Source of the DNA: Sindora glabra | Taxonomy: Eukaryota; Streptophyta; Magnoliopsida; Fabales; Fabaceae | DNA length: 64,000 nt | Direction: 5' to 3' | Assembly (NCBI GenBank): GCA_020226215.1 | Contig: CM035232.1 | Span: 79,882,693 to 79,946,692, forward strand | Shown here: positions 22,807 to 35,136 of the stretch, piece by piece | Position numbering within the stretch: position 1 is the first letter of the stretch | How the letters are laid out: each line of letters starts with the position of its first letter | Translations under genes and position numbers: made by a program | The notes under the pieces: model-generated | What the model was told of the DNA's origin: nothing | What the model saw: the letters and a program-made list of their open reading frames with translations, nothing else | Database searches by the model: none

Positions 22807-23190
22807 GTTAACATTTATGGAAGATCAAAGACTGCTTGAATTAAAAGATTTGATAGTTGGAATTGGGATTAACATCCCAGACATAGAATTGTTAGACTAT
22901 TTGATGTGTTAAATAGATGGTATGTGCATAAGTTTGAAATTGTATTGTATTGTGTATACGATAATTCTGTCATATCCGAATAACACAAGTGTTATATTAT
23001 AGGCGCGTGAGCTTTAGGAAGTGTCCAAAAATAGGGAGATTCTGTCTAATTTTCTACTAAATTTTAAAGAAAATTTTATGTTTCCCTAGGCTTTGGAAAC
23101 TCCTATTGAATAGAAAAATTAAAAAATAGTTAAGACTTATAGAAATCGGTAACGAGATTACGCTGGTCACGATCAGGACGGGTTGTGACA

Positions 23191-25560
23191 TTATCCTTGC
23201 TCCCTTCAAATTTGATTGTACAAGCTTTAAGCATATCTTTTAATGTCTAAATTATTCTTTCTAATTGTCCATCAATTTATGGATGATTATGATCCTAAAA
23301 TGATTGCTAGAATTGAAAGGTAAATTGTGATCCTCAATTAGAAATTATCATGAGTGTTACACCATGTAATGGAATAATTTTATTCATGTACAGCAAAGCA
23401 CATTGTGATGTGGTGTATGTTATTTTTAATGATAGGAAATATGCAGTCATTATGAGACGATCCATGATCACCCATGTGGAATGGTATCTTTTTTGGTCTA
23501 TGGCAATCCAATTATATAATCTATTATAATACTTTCCTATCTCTATTCAAGAATATAAATGTTTTGATAAAGTTTTACTAGGCATTGGTGACTTATTGAT
23601 AGGTTAAGCATTAGATTACATATTCTCACACACCTTTCTTCATTGCATCCTACCAATAAACATTGTTTAGATCTTGATACATTTTTATTGCACTAAGATG
23701 CATTGTATAGGACAATTTATGAGTTTTTTTAAATATTTCCTTTCTTAGAATAGTAGGCACCCATAATCAATTTTTGTTCTTTATCACTTCTTCTTCATTT
23801 ACCACTAGGTTGGTCTTCTCTTCACTTATAGCTTTGTTCTTTAATTGCTTATATTGAGAGTTTTTTTTTTGAATTATTTTAATTTGATCTATTATGGTAG
23901 GATACACCATTCTGTTACTCAAATCTACACTTCTATTTCATTTTAACTCTTTTCCTTTGGTTTTAGGAGCTTTTTGGCTTAAAGTGTTAGCAACTACATT
24001 AGCCTTGCACTAATAATAATGAATGGAACAATTATAATTTTTTATGAACTTTATCCACCTTCTTTGTCACTCAAAAATATACTTAAAGCCCTTATAATTT
24101 GTATAAATTTCATAAGTAGCCCTATATAAATAGTATCTCTATATTTTCAAAGCAGAGACTACACCTATCATTTCTAAGTCATTAGTGGGATAATTTATCT
24201 CATGTTTCTTCAATTGACAAGATACATAAGCTATTGCTCTACCTTGTTACATTGACACACATTCCAGTCCCACTTTGGATGCATCATAAAACATTGTATA
24301 TCCTTTTACACTATTAAGCAATGCCAACACTGGGATAGAAGTTAGATATTCTTTCAATCTTTGAAAACTCTTTTTGCAATCATCATTCCGCACAAGCTAT
24401 AATCCTTTATGAGTCAATTTGGTTAGTGGTGTAGCTATTTTTGAGAAGTCTTTTACAAACCTTCAATAATATCTAGCTAGCCCAAAAAAACTATATATTT
24501 TCATCATTGAGATAGTTATAGCCATTTAAGCATAGCTTTAACCTTTTGAAGATTTATTTGTATTCCTTCTTGCAACACTACATGACCTAGGAAATGTACT
24601 TTCTTCATCCAAAACTCACTTTGAAAATTTAGCATATAACTTATGCTCCTTTATTGTTTGTAGTGTGATTCATAGATGTTACACATGCTCTTCTTTATTC
24701 TTGGAATATACCAAGATATTACAATAAATATAACAATGAATTTATCTAAGGAATGTTTGAAAATATTATTAATCAAATCCATAAATGTTAGAGTGTTGGT
24801 TAAGGTAAATGACATAACCAAAAAATCATAATGGCCATAATGAGATCGAAATCCTATTTTTAGAATATTTTACTTTTAAATTTTTAATTGATGGTAATCC
24901 AACCGTAAGTTAATTTTTGAGAAATATTAAGATTCTTATAGTTGATCAAATAAGTCATCTATCTTTGATAAGTGATACTTATTCTTAATGGTGACTTTAT
25001 TCAATAGTTAGTAATCAATACACAATCTTAGTGTTTCATTCTTCTTCGTCACAAATAGCACTAGTGCTCCTTATGGTGATACACTGGGTTGTATAAAAAA
25101 TCCTTTTCTCACAAATATTTTAATTGCTCCTTTAATTGCTTTAATGTCGCTAATGTCATTCAATAAAGAGCTATAGAAATTAGGTTTATTCCAAGAATAG
25201 TTTCAATTGTAAATTCAAAGTTCTAATCCAATGGTAATCTTGGTAGATCCTTTGGAAAAATATTGAGAAATTCTTTTACTATAGGAACTTCATTTATTCC
25301 CACTTTTTCTTTTTCAACCTCCTTTACTAAACCTACCTATATAATATATCCTTTATCTACCAATTTTTGAACTTTTATACGTGACATAAAAGTAGGCATT
25401 CTTACCTTCTTTTCAACTTGAAAAACTTAAAATTTTTCTTCCTTTCGGTTGGTAAGTTATGATCTTGTAATAATAATAAACATAAACATGATATTTTAAT
25501 AACCAATTCATCCTTAAAATTATATCATATAATTAAAGGTTGATCTAATTCATCTAACAA
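23191..25560 (-). pseudogene. Tekay-like pol, integrase to RT, inactivated
   Basis: This continues the pol split by LTR A. In minus-strand order RT is at about 25190-24450, RNase H at 24440-23960 and the integrase zinc finger and core at 23900-23191. Recognisable pieces include a degenerate REFPDVFP-like block near 25270, YDASKVGLE (RNase H, near 24275) and a CNLMLNLSI-like remnant of the zinc region. At the RT catalytic box FIDD is replaced by a frame-shifted FIVIS-like reading. Stops occur every few codons. It fades near 25560, where CRM-like LTR sequence begins. No gag or 5' LTR of this copy is present. Confidence 0.75.
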
Positions 25561-25562
25561 TT

Positions 25563-26746
25563 CTCCTTTTAATAATTTTAGCAAGATCTTTAGCTTATCA
25601 AGATTGATTCAACTCTTATGATATCAAATCTTATTTATCAAAGGATCAACATCCTTTGTGGTGTGATATTTTCCCATCACTTCCATTCTTCTTCTTTAAA
25701 GCATGGCATGATTATCCTTTTTTTTGTTTGTTTATAAGACTTAGGATTATCCAAATCTAAGAATTTACATCATCAGGTTAGTATAATGTTATGCATATTT
25801 TAATATCAATGATCTTTCTCCTTTTAATATAAGATAAAAAGATTCAAGGATGAATCTTTACAAAGAAAAGGGGAGTGATATGATCTCCAAGAATGAAAAA
25901 GAGGTGTCCAATGACAAGAGTTAAGGCTAAGAGGATTAAGGAAGGATTAGAGAGCTTGAATGCAAGAAAAAGCAAAAGTAGAGGAGCATAATCAAACATG
26001 GATTATATGTATTTTAGCTTTAGTAGATTATTCTTGAATGGTCAAATATCATGGTCATCAGGCTTAAAACTACTCATAGTTTACTACCATATCCTACTAT
26101 CTTGAGTAAAATTCATCTATACCTACTTATAATCAACTTCCATATTTAATTATCAAGCTCACAGTTCATCTTTGCCTAATTATTTTTTAATATCATATTT
26201 GACTATCCATAGTGGAGTTCATATTTGGTTGTATATAGTTGAATATGATATTCAACTATCTACAGGTCTATTGCATATTGAATTATGTTTCTTGGACTTT
26301 AAGTCATTATTAGGCCATCTAATTATTTTATATGTTTTCATCCCATTATTTTATATTTTTATTTTTAGATAATTCTAATAGGTTAATTAATCATTTGGTT
26401 TGGGTCTACTTGATTTAATTAAAGCCTAATTAGTTTAGTTGATTTTTTTACTTTTAAACCTGTATAAAGAGGGTTGTTCCTCATTGTTACAGGTTTTGGC
26501 CTTTTGGAAATTAGAAAACTCTATATGAGCTTTTTCTTTCATGGTTTTGGAAAGAACTTTAAGATTATTAAGGGAGATTCAACTTTTATGGCATCAATTT
26601 TCACTTATCAAAGGATCATCATTCTTTGTGGCATGATTTTTTTCTCATTGATTGCTTTCTTTCTTAGTTTTGAAGTGTAGTGTAATTATCCATCTTTTTT
26701 ATTTGGTTTCTAAATTTTAGGATGTACCTTGATAATTCCATACTTG
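25563..26746 (+). mobile_element. CRM-like deletion derivative: LTR tail, primer site, polypurine tract, LTR
   Basis: About 25563-25775 matches the 3' end of the CRM-like LTR (compare 3585-3790). Next is a primer-site remnant (CAGGTTAGTATAATG). Only about 70 bases later comes the pol 3' end and polypurine tract ACAAAGAAAAGGGGAG (25860-25875). A second LTR then begins TGATATGATCTCCAAG at 25876 and ends near 26746. The whole gag-pol region is therefore deleted. The coding tail inside the LTR reads MTRVKAKRIKEGL (about 25911-25950). Confidence 0.65.
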
Positions 26747-26754
26747 GATTCTTA

Positions 26755-27250
26755 TTAGAATATGAAATGCATGATCATTCTCAAATGGATCAATATATGG
26801 TATTGATTCATCTGCCTTAGTTAGTCTACTTAGGAAACAAAAAACACATTAGATTTTATTATAAAAAGGGCAACATATTTCATACCTTAAGTTCAATCTG
26901 GATATCCAAAATAAAAGGGACAAAAATACATAAGATTGATCATAGAAGGATTATGTCAAGTTACTAACATTCTCACTACTTATATGGTGGTAATGTATTG
27001 CTAAATATAACTCATTGTCTGTGATACTAAAATAGGATCTTAGGATCACTACTAACATAATGAGAACATATAAGGATACACACAAAGAGTGTGTTAAATA
27101 TTAAGGCTATAATGTAATTAGGAACTCTTAATTAGACTAAGGCTCTTAATTAGGATAAACCCAATATAATTAGGCTTTACTAAGCAATAGCACAATATGA
27201 TTAGGTTATATTTAGGGGACACTATATATAAGTTAATTATTAACCAAAGT
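26755..27250 (+). mobile_element. Partial copia-type LTR
   Basis: The sequence aligns by eye with the middle of the solo LTR 52617-53997: AGTCTACTTAGGAAACAA versus CAACTTACTTAGGAATCAA, then AATGTATTGCTA versus GATGTATTGCTA, then an AGGCCCAAT-like block. Neither TGTTAG nor CTAACA end is present, so it is a fragment. It lies between two CRM-like LTRs. Confidence 0.6.
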
Positions 27251-27257
27251 CATATTT

Positions 27258-28034
27258 TGATGTGAATTCCAAGAGTGAAGAGGAGCTTTCATACTTACCA
27301 AAGGGTTCAATGACAAGAATTAGGGCTAAAAAGATCAATGAGGGACTCCAAGGGTTTATGGAAAGAGTTTGGATTCATAAAGAAGGAAGATTGGAAAAGA
27401 TTGGAGGAGTTTAGGTTATGTGTATTTTAGCATTAGCTAATTCTATGTGAGTACTTGAGTACTATGTGTTGGATTTGGTTCTATCTTCAAATACTTGATT
27501 ACTAATATATTCCTATTCAGTACTTAAATAGTATACTTGAGTATTTAAGGTTTAATGCATGCTTAATTATCTATTTTGTCTTGCTTCTTGATTGTTAGGC
27601 TTTATATCAGTTTGGCCCATTATTTTACAACTTTATTTGGATAATTAATAATTTTTTAATTAGCTTTCTAAATTAGGCCTAATTCATTTTATTAGAGCCC
27701 AATTAATCAAGTTAACTTTCAACTTTGAGAACCTATTTGAGAAAGATTGTTTCTTATTGTTACAACTTTTAGCATTTATGAATCTAAAAACTTTTTAGGA
27801 GCTTTTCCTTCTAATGGTTTTGGCAAAAACTTTAGACTCATCAAGGTTTATGCAACTCTTTTGGCATGAAATCTTACTTATCAAAGGATCAATAAGTTTT
27901 ATGGCATGATCTCTTCTCACTATTCACTTTCATTCCTTCTTTTTTTTTCTAAAGCATGGCATGATTATCCTTCTTCTTCAATTTGATTCTGAAATTTGAC
28001 ATGATCCAACCTTAGAAATTCATATTATTAGGTA
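27258..28034 (+). mobile_element. CRM-like LTR (5' LTR remnant)
   Basis: It starts TGATGTGAATTCC and ends near GAAATTCATATTATT, giving long inverted termini with the consensus GGAATTCACATCA. A tRNA-Met-like site (AGGTATTCAAAG) and the CRM-like leader follow, so it acts as a 5' LTR. No polypurine tract precedes it. It encodes the best copy of the polyprotein tail, MTRIRAKKINEGLQG (27310-27360), although no pol lies upstream. Confidence 0.7.
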
Positions 28035-28368
28035 TTCAAAGTAATGGTTTCTTAGAATTTTAAGTTATGTTCTTCATTTCATAGCTTTTTATTTATTATT
28101 CTTTATTTTGAATTTTTTTGATCTAGTTTTAAGTTGTGTTTGTTGAGAAATTCATTTTTTATTCTATTTTCCTTATGTTTATCTTGTTGTTCCTTGTTGA
28201 ATTTGTGCTTAAATTCAAGTTGCAGTCCTTATTTTTCATTAAGTTATCTTTTTATAGTGCTATTTTTGCATAATTGCATTGAATTCCTTAATTTAAGTCA
28301 AATTTATGAGTTGATTTTTATGTTTTTGTAGTTTATTCTTGTGTTTAATCATTGAATCCATTGTTATT
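28035..28368 (+). other. CRM-like 5' leader, truncated
   Basis: It aligns by eye with 3804-4130 and is cut at 28368 by an Athila-type LTR. The open frame at 28134-28331 is low-complexity and not recognised as a protein. Confidence 0.55.
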
Positions 28369-28652
28369 TGATGTGTGCATCGTAATGCACTGAAATTAGA
28401 TTATAACTAATTTACTGAAAGTAATGTAATATAGAATGTCAAACTAGGTCATATCCTTAGTGACCAATTAATTTTTCTTTTCTAAATGAATTATTAACAA
28501 TGATTATACAATTATTTAAGTTATTTATATACTAAAAACAAAAGAAACTATTGCAAATAGAAGCTAAATAGAATTTGGATGGAATGCACATAGAATGTAG
28601 AATGTAGAATGAAGGATGTAGTATTAACATAGAATTAAAATTAAAGGGTTTC

Positions 28653-31532
28653 TGTCATGACCCGACGTGCTTTAGTCGTGACCAGCGTAAAGATATCCAA
28701 TCAGCATTCCACACTGATAAGATTTCCTTACTAGCCCCCAAAGATGACACAATATCGCATATATTTATAAAAATAATATTAGGACGTGCTGAAAGAAAGT
28801 AGATAATAAAAAGTTAAAATACCAAAATAATATACATATAACAGTACAAAAATATTTACAAAGATAAGTCCATTATAACTTTAAATACATTAGACCTAGT
28901 CATCTGACTCACTAACCCGATTAGGGCCTTCCTCCTCTGGATCAAATTCTGAAGGAGAATTGGAACTAGATGTTATGGGCCCTAACGGTGTCACATTACT
29001 CACGGAATCGTCATCCGGGGTGACCAGTACTAGTAGGAAGAAAATTTTGAGGACATTTGGCTCCCTATCTATGGGCCAATGTCTGTATGATACAAAATAT
29101 TTATTTCGTTAGGAGTGACCTAGATCTCTATATGGAACTCTATTCCATACGTCCCAAGGGGTGTCGTGGCATATCCTCTATAAGTATTACCGCGCGTCCA
29201 CGGATTCATGGTCTTTACATGAAAAGACAATTTAAAGAAAATACGGAATGAGTATAAATATACTCAGTGAGTAATAACCTGTTATTGCCTTTTTTCAGTT
29301 TTCCCATCTAAGATTACTTTTCTAATTAAAAGTCCAAGTTTAGATATTACGTTGTTTGAGGAATGGCATTAGTTGGTATGTTATGTCATCTTATATCTTC
29401 GATCCAACCTTATCCCCCGCCACCCTAGGCTCGAGGCCACCAACCTTTTCCTTCCACTACTTATCCCTCCTCTCCTTCTATGCGGAGGATGTTTTCTCCC
29501 TCCCATATTTTTGTAAGTAGAATAAACAATTGTGGGATGCCACATGCATTAACCATAATTTTCCTCGAGGAATATGTCAAAATACCAACTATGTTATAAG
29601 TATTTTATGCTTCATTTATCCTTTTATGCTCATTCTCATATCAAACCCTAAAAGGATATTCATGTATACAAATCAAATAATTCATATGTCATGTACACAA
29701 ATCAAACAATTCATGTCACATAAAATATTTTGTATGTGGACCCTATCTAGGCAACATAATGGCAGGAATTATTTGAAGAACTAAATAAAATTTACTATTT
29801 TTAAAATTTTAACCCATACTACATCACAATCAAAGTGATTCATACAAATTTTTTCAAAATTTTTCTCAACCATTTGATACTCCTAAAAATTTCGTGAACA
29901 AGACTGGGCATATTCGGGTTTTGTCATGAACAGCTTCTTTTCACCATTTTATTGGATGACCAATTCATCTCTGATTGCTCTGAAATTTTTACATAACATT
30001 AATAACAATTTGATTGGTTTCCCTAAATTTTTTCATGATTTTTCATGATCATTTTAGGCCCTAAGAAATTCAAAAATAGAAGCCAACGTGAAAGCACCCT
30101 GTTCCTGGACAGCACTGATGACCTAATTTAGGAAATTCTTCTAAAATACCTAAAAGTTTCTAAAAATTCTCAAAATTTTCATAATTCAACCTCACATCAT
30201 GAGAGACCTTAAGATATCAAAAATCAAATTTTTTGATGATAAATCACCTAGGTTCCACGTGACTATTCACCAACCAGAATTTCAACAGTATTCTTCACCT
30301 TTCTTGATATCATTTCCAACATAATATTAATAATTTCCTTGCAACAGCCAAAATCACTTCTATTCTCATTATTCATGATCCAAATACTCACTTCCAACAA
30401 CATCATCACATGTTCAAATCATGTTGAACTAATTATCACAGCAACCAACACAAATCATGTCCAAGGAATCATATTCATCATGACCATCCAGCATTAAAAA
30501 TTCCTAAAATGTATAACAAGCTATTACTCACCTTAAATCCTTACTTCTTTCTTCCTCTTTTCAACTCTGAATTCTAAGGGAAAGGGAGATGAATTCAGGA
30601 AAATAAAAATCAGATTTTAGAGTTAAGAGGAAGAAGAATTTCACAAGAAATTAGGGGTATTAAAATTTACCTATTTAACTTACTAAGTTTCTCTTGAATC
30701 TACTTTGTCTAACTTTCCTTGTTTCTTCTTCTATGTGGTCACGTTTGGCTGGAGAGGAGCAGCAAATTTTCTGTTGCTAAGCCTCTTTTATTTTATATAA
30801 AAATTGTTTAAAGAAATTTCTAAATAATTATACAATTTTCATCAATTTCAAAATTAAATTTGCCTTGAATTTTGGGGGATTTTAGGGACACATGGTGGGC
30901 TGCATAGGACGTCCAAGTAGCTGGGGTTTCAGACCAGTAAATCACCTTTTAGCCAATAAAAATGAGACACAAATCAAAATTTTTTAAATACTACTCTTTT
31001 GCCCTCAAATTTTACCATTTTCTTTCATTTTGGTCCTTGGCTTCCCTTGGAAGTTTAGGCTGGTGTTGGATCATGAATTTGGGTTTCAATTTTTCACATT
31101 TGATTCTAAAAAAAACTTGGGCCAACCCAAATTATACAATAAAAAAATAAAAAGGCTAAAAAGATAAAAGGGTTTATTACAATTCGGCCCCAAATTACTT
31201 ATTTTCTTTACATTTTCACCCTTAGGCTTCTAAATATCTTAAAAATTTTATTTTTACTTTCCATAACCATTTTTGAGCTTTGAAAATTATTTTTGATCAT
31301 CTAGAAATTTTTTTGAATTAATTTACTATAATTTCGACTCATTTTCTCACTTTTTTGCTTTATCGGGTACAAAAATTCAATGAATTTCTAAGCGAAATTT
31401 TTAAAAATCTATTCTTAGGTTTCTAAATAAATTTTCACTCATTAAAATCTTAATAAAAATTTCTTTTTTTTATATTATTATTTTAATTATATATATATAT
31501 TGTCACTATTGTACTAATTCAGGGTCATTACA
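28653..31532 (-). mobile_element. Tekay-like 3' LTR of the composite
   Basis: This 2880-bp LTR reads on the minus strand TGTAATGACCC...GGGTCATGACA and adjoins the polypurine tract and pol 3' end, so it is the true 3' LTR. It matches the reverse complement of 34139-37005 with a difference roughly every 15-20 bases where I compared them. It carries the LTR-internal ORF at about 28900-29210, broken by a stop and a one-base deletion, and a TATATAAA box near 30791-30803. Confidence 0.9.
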
Positions 31533-31547
31533 AGCTCTCCCCCCTTC
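31533..31547 (-). other. Polypurine tract
   Basis: On the minus strand it reads GAAGGGGGGAGAGCT, directly before the LTR start TGTAATGACCC. It is the plus-strand primer for cDNA synthesis and fixes the orientation of this pol and LTR. Confidence 0.85.
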
Positions 31548-32060
31548 AAAAAATTCGTCCTCGAATTTGCTTAAGATAAGGTATAAACTTATTACTGACT
31601 GGAGAATGGTTATAAGAAGAAAACTTACCGAATATATAGGGATATTTTTCACTCATTTCCTTTTCTAATTCCCAAGTTGCCTCTTGGACTCCATGTCTAT
31701 CCCATATTACTTTAACCATGGGGACTTCTTTAGATCTTAATTTTCGTATTTGCCAATCAACGATCTATACCGGTTGTTCTTCATATGTTAGCTTTTGATC
31801 TAGTTCCATCAGTGTTTCTTTCAATACATGGGATTCATCTGGGAGATATTTTCGTAACATAGATATATGAAAAATTGGATGTATTCCCTTCATATTATTT
31901 GGCAATTCCAATTGATAAGCCACCTTTCCGATTCGGCGTTTGATCCGATAAGGCCTTACATACTTGGGTGCCAATTTTCCCTTTTTACCGAATCGCATAA
32001 CTCCTTTCATAGGGGTAACCTTTAAAAACACTTGTTCCCCTTCCTGAAATTCCAACTCTC
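31546..32060 (-). pseudogene. Tekay-like integrase C-terminal region and chromodomain
   Basis: The open frame 32055-31765 reads GEQVFLKVTPMKGVMRFGKK, then KVAYQLELP and HPIFHISMLRKYLPDES. This is the GPF/Y-type integrase C-terminal region of Tekay chromoviruses. It stops at a TAG just after EEQPV. The same frame continues as a chromodomain (IVDWQIRKLRSK, VKVIWDRHGVQEATWE, EKYPYIF) to the natural stop at 31546-31548. The in-frame stop would remove the chromodomain, which in this clade binds histone H3 marks and directs integration to heterochromatin. Confidence 0.88.
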
Positions 32061-33110
32061 TTCTTCTGTTGTCTGCATAAGATTTACATCTATCCTGAGC
32101 TGCTCATAGTTTTTCTTGAATAGATTGAACTTTACAAATAGCATCTTTAACAAGGTCTGGACCAATCATTTTTGCTTCTCCTGGTTCAAACCATCCAATG
32201 GGTGATCAACATTTTCTACCATACAATGCCTCAAATGGAGCCATCTATATGCTCGCATGATAGCTATTGTTATATGCAAACTCCATTAATGGCAGATATT
32301 TATCCCAACTTTCCTCAAATTCTATTGTGCAAGCCCTGAGCATATCTTCTAATATTTGAATTGTTCTCTCATATTGCCCATCAGTTTGTGGATGGAATGC
32401 TGTACTAAATCGCAATTGAGTGCCTAGCGTTTCTTGAATTGATCGCCAAAATCGCGATGTAAATTGTGATCCACGATCCGAGATAATCACAAGTGGTACT
32501 CCATGAAACGAAATAACTTTATCCATATAGAGTTGAGCATATTGTGATGTAGTATAAGTTGTCTTCACTGGTATGAAGTGGGCAGACTTAGTTAAACGAT
32601 CAATGATTACCCAAATGGAATCATATCCTTTGTTGGTTCATGGTAATCCGGTCATGAAGTCCATAGTAACACTTTCCCATTTCCATTCAGGGATATAAAT
32701 GTGTTGGTAGAGACCTGCCGGGCGTTGGTGCTCTGCTTTCACTTGCTGACAGGTTAAACATCGCATTACATATTCCCGCACATCTCGTTTCATTCCATCT
32801 CACTGATATACAATTTTCAAATCTTGATACATTTTCATTGCACTAGTATGCATCGTGTAGGATGATTCATGAGTTCACCTCAACACTTCCCTTCTTAAAG
32901 CAATAGGTACCCACAGGCGATTTTCATATCTTATTACTCCTTCATCATCAATTCTTAATCTGTCATTTTTTTTCCATTGTGACTTTATCTTTCAACTGCT
33001 CATATTGTGGGTCTTCCTTTTGAATTGCCTTAATTTGATCCACTATGGTAGAATGCACCATTATGCAGGCTAGAGTTTTGTTTGCACCACCATCCATTTG
33101 TTTATCCTTG
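32061..33110 (-). pseudogene. Tekay-like integrase zinc finger and catalytic core
   Basis: The core open frame 32568-32245 contains IISDRGSQFTSRFW with the second catalytic Asp, and HPQTDGQYERTIQILEDML with the Glu (Q-Y-E where Q-T-E is usual). The zinc region (about 32830-32730) reads MKRDVREYVMRCLTCQQVK and keeps the CX2C pair. The segment 32569-32700 holds the first-Asp region, with stops. Scattered stops and frame changes at 32100-32240 and 32640-33110 inactivate it. Confidence 0.85.
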
Positions 33111-33589
33111 CTTTTCAGGATTTTTCAACTTAAAGCATCAGCTACTACGTTAGCTTTACCCGGATGATAATAGATAGAGCAGTCATAATCACTTATAAAT
33201 TTCATCCATCTTCTTTGTCTCATATTCAACTCCTTCTGTTCAAAAATATATTTTAAGCTTTTATGATCCATATAAATCTCGCAAGTGGCTCCGTACAAAT
33301 AATGTCTCCATATTTTCAAAGCAAACACCACAGCAGCCATTTCTAGATCATGAGTAGGATAGTTAACTTCATGTTTCTTTAGTTGACGAGATGCATATGC
33401 TATTACCTTTCCTTGTTGCATTAGCACGCATCCCAAACCCACTTTAGAAGCATCACAGTATACTATATATTTTTCTGCACCATCAGGCAAAGCTAATACT
33501 GGAGTTGAGGTAAGTCGCTCTTTCAGTACTCGAAAATTCCTTTCACAGTCATCATTCCATTTGAATTTGACTCCTTTACGTGTCAATCT
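33111..33589 (-). pseudogene. Tekay-like RNase H (open but part of a dead pol)
   Basis: The open frame 33586-33125 covers the whole domain. It has YCDASKVGLGCVLMQ (first Asp), THDLEMAAVVFALKIW (Glu), IYMDHKSLKYIF (Asp) and VVADALS (last Asp), so all catalytic acids are present. It is the best-kept coding stretch in the window. It begins with MTRKGVKFKWNDDCERNF, the end of the RT connection region. Confidence 0.92.
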
Positions 33590-34138
33590 AGTTAAAGGAG
33601 CTGCGATTTTTGGAATAAATCAGAATGTCATCAATAAATACTACAATGAACTTATCCAAGAAAGGTTTGAAAACACGATTCATCAAGTCCATGAATGTTG
33701 CAGGAGCATTTGTCAAGCCAAACGACATCACTAGAAATTCATAGTGTCCGTAGCGGGTTCGAAACGCTGTCTTCAAAACATCTTTTTTCCATATCTTCAG
33801 TTGATGATACCCTGAGCGTAAATCGATCTTTGAGAAATATTGAGAACCCTACAGTTGATCGAACAGATTGTTGATTCTGGGTAAAGGATATTTATTCTTT
33901 ACAGTGACTTTGTTTAATTACTGGTAGTCAACACACAGTCGTAGCGATCCATCTTTCTTTTTCACGAACAATACCGGCACTCCCCAAGGCGACGTACTGG
34001 GACGTATGAAGCTTTTGTCTAATAAATCTTGCAATTGCTCCTTCAGTTCTTTTAGTTCTGCTGGTGCCATCCTGTACAGTGTAATTGATATCGGGTCTAT
34101 TCTAGGAATCGTCTCAATTTTATTGGATGTCTGCAGCT
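33590..34138 (-). pseudogene. Tekay-like reverse transcriptase with internal deletion, truncated
   Basis: Readable pieces are MAPAELKELKEQLQDLLDK, WGVPVLFVKKKDGSLRLC, YFSKIDLRSGYHQLKI and FGLTNAPATFMDLMNRVF (in 33776-33588), then FIVVFIDDILIYSK with both catalytic Asp. Immediately afterwards the sequence jumps to IAAPLTRLTRKGVKF-like sequence, so about 70-90 residues of the thumb and connection are deleted. The N-terminal side stops at 34138 against the inverted LTR, before the usual aspartic protease. Confidence 0.88.
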
Positions 34139-34867
34139 TGTAATGACCCTGAATTAGTACAATAGTGACAAATATATATATATATAATTAAAATAATAAT
34201 ATAAAAAAATTTTTATTAAAATTGTAATGAGTGAAAATTTACTTAAAAACCTAAGAATAGATTTTAGAAAATTTTGCTTAGAAATTCATTGAATTTCTAT
34301 ATCCGATAAAGTGAAAAAGTGAGAAAATGAGTCAAAATTATAGTAAATTAATTCAAATTTTTTTATGGATGATCAAAAATAATTTTCAAAGCTCAAAAAT
34401 GGTTATGGAAAGTAAAAATAAAATTTTTAAGATATTTAGAAGCCTAAGGGTGAAAATGTAAAGAAAATAAGTAATTCGGGGCTGAATTGTAATAAACCCT
34501 TTTATCTTTTTGGCCTTTTTATTTTTCTGTTGTATAGGTTGGGTTGGCCCAAGTTTTTTTCAGACCCAAATGTGAAAAATTAAGGTCCAAATTCATGATC
34601 AAACACCAGCCCAAACTTCCAAGAGAAGCCAAGGACCAAAATGAAAGAAAATGGTAAAATTTGGAGGCAAAAGAGTAATATTTGAAAACTTTTGATTTGT
34701 GTCTCATTTTTATTGGCTAAAAGGTGATTTGCTAGTCTGAAACCCCAGCTACTTGGACGTCCTATGTAGCCCACCATGTGTCCCCAAAATCCCCAAAATC
34801 CAAGGCAAATTTAATTTTGAAATTGATGAAAATTGTAGAATTATTTAGAAATTTCTTTAAGCAATTT

Positions 34868-34878
34868 TTATATAAAAT
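34868..34878 (+). promoter_or_regulatory. Candidate LTR TATA box
   Basis: TTTATATAAAATAAAAGAGG occurs at the same place in both LTRs of the composite (minus-strand partner near 30791-30803). Purine-rich transcribed-looking sequence follows. It is the most likely U3 promoter element; the start site cannot be seen from sequence alone. Confidence 0.5.
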
Positions 34879-35136
34879 AAAAGAGGATTAGCAGCAGCAA
34901 ATTTGCTACTCCTCTCCAGCCAAACATGACCACATAGAAGAAGAAACAAGGCAAGTTAGACAAAGTAGATTCAAGAGAAACTTGGCAAGTTAAATAGGTA
35001 GATTTTAATACCCCTAATTTCTTGTGAAATTCTTCTTCCTCTTAACTCTAAAATTTGATTTTTATTTTATTGAATTCATCTCCCTTTCCCTTAGAATTCA
35101 GAGTTGAAAAGAGGAAGAAAGAAGTAAGGATTTAAG

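Larger units (their letters stand above)
19623..23190 (+). mobile_element. Solo LTR A (T family), inserted in integrase
   Basis: A 3568-bp LTR starts CGTAATATCCCAA (first base mutated from T) and ends GGGTTGTGACA. It is flanked by the perfect duplication TTATC (19618-19622 and 23191-23195). The intact related pol at about 32280-32330 shows the unoccupied site (GATATTTATCCCAACTTTCC). Related copies are B (38699-40924, minus) and C (55665-59182). It has a GC-rich core (20100-21080), an AT microsatellite and an intron-like segment. Open frames in the core are not conserved in B or C, so I do not call genes there. Confidence 0.92.
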
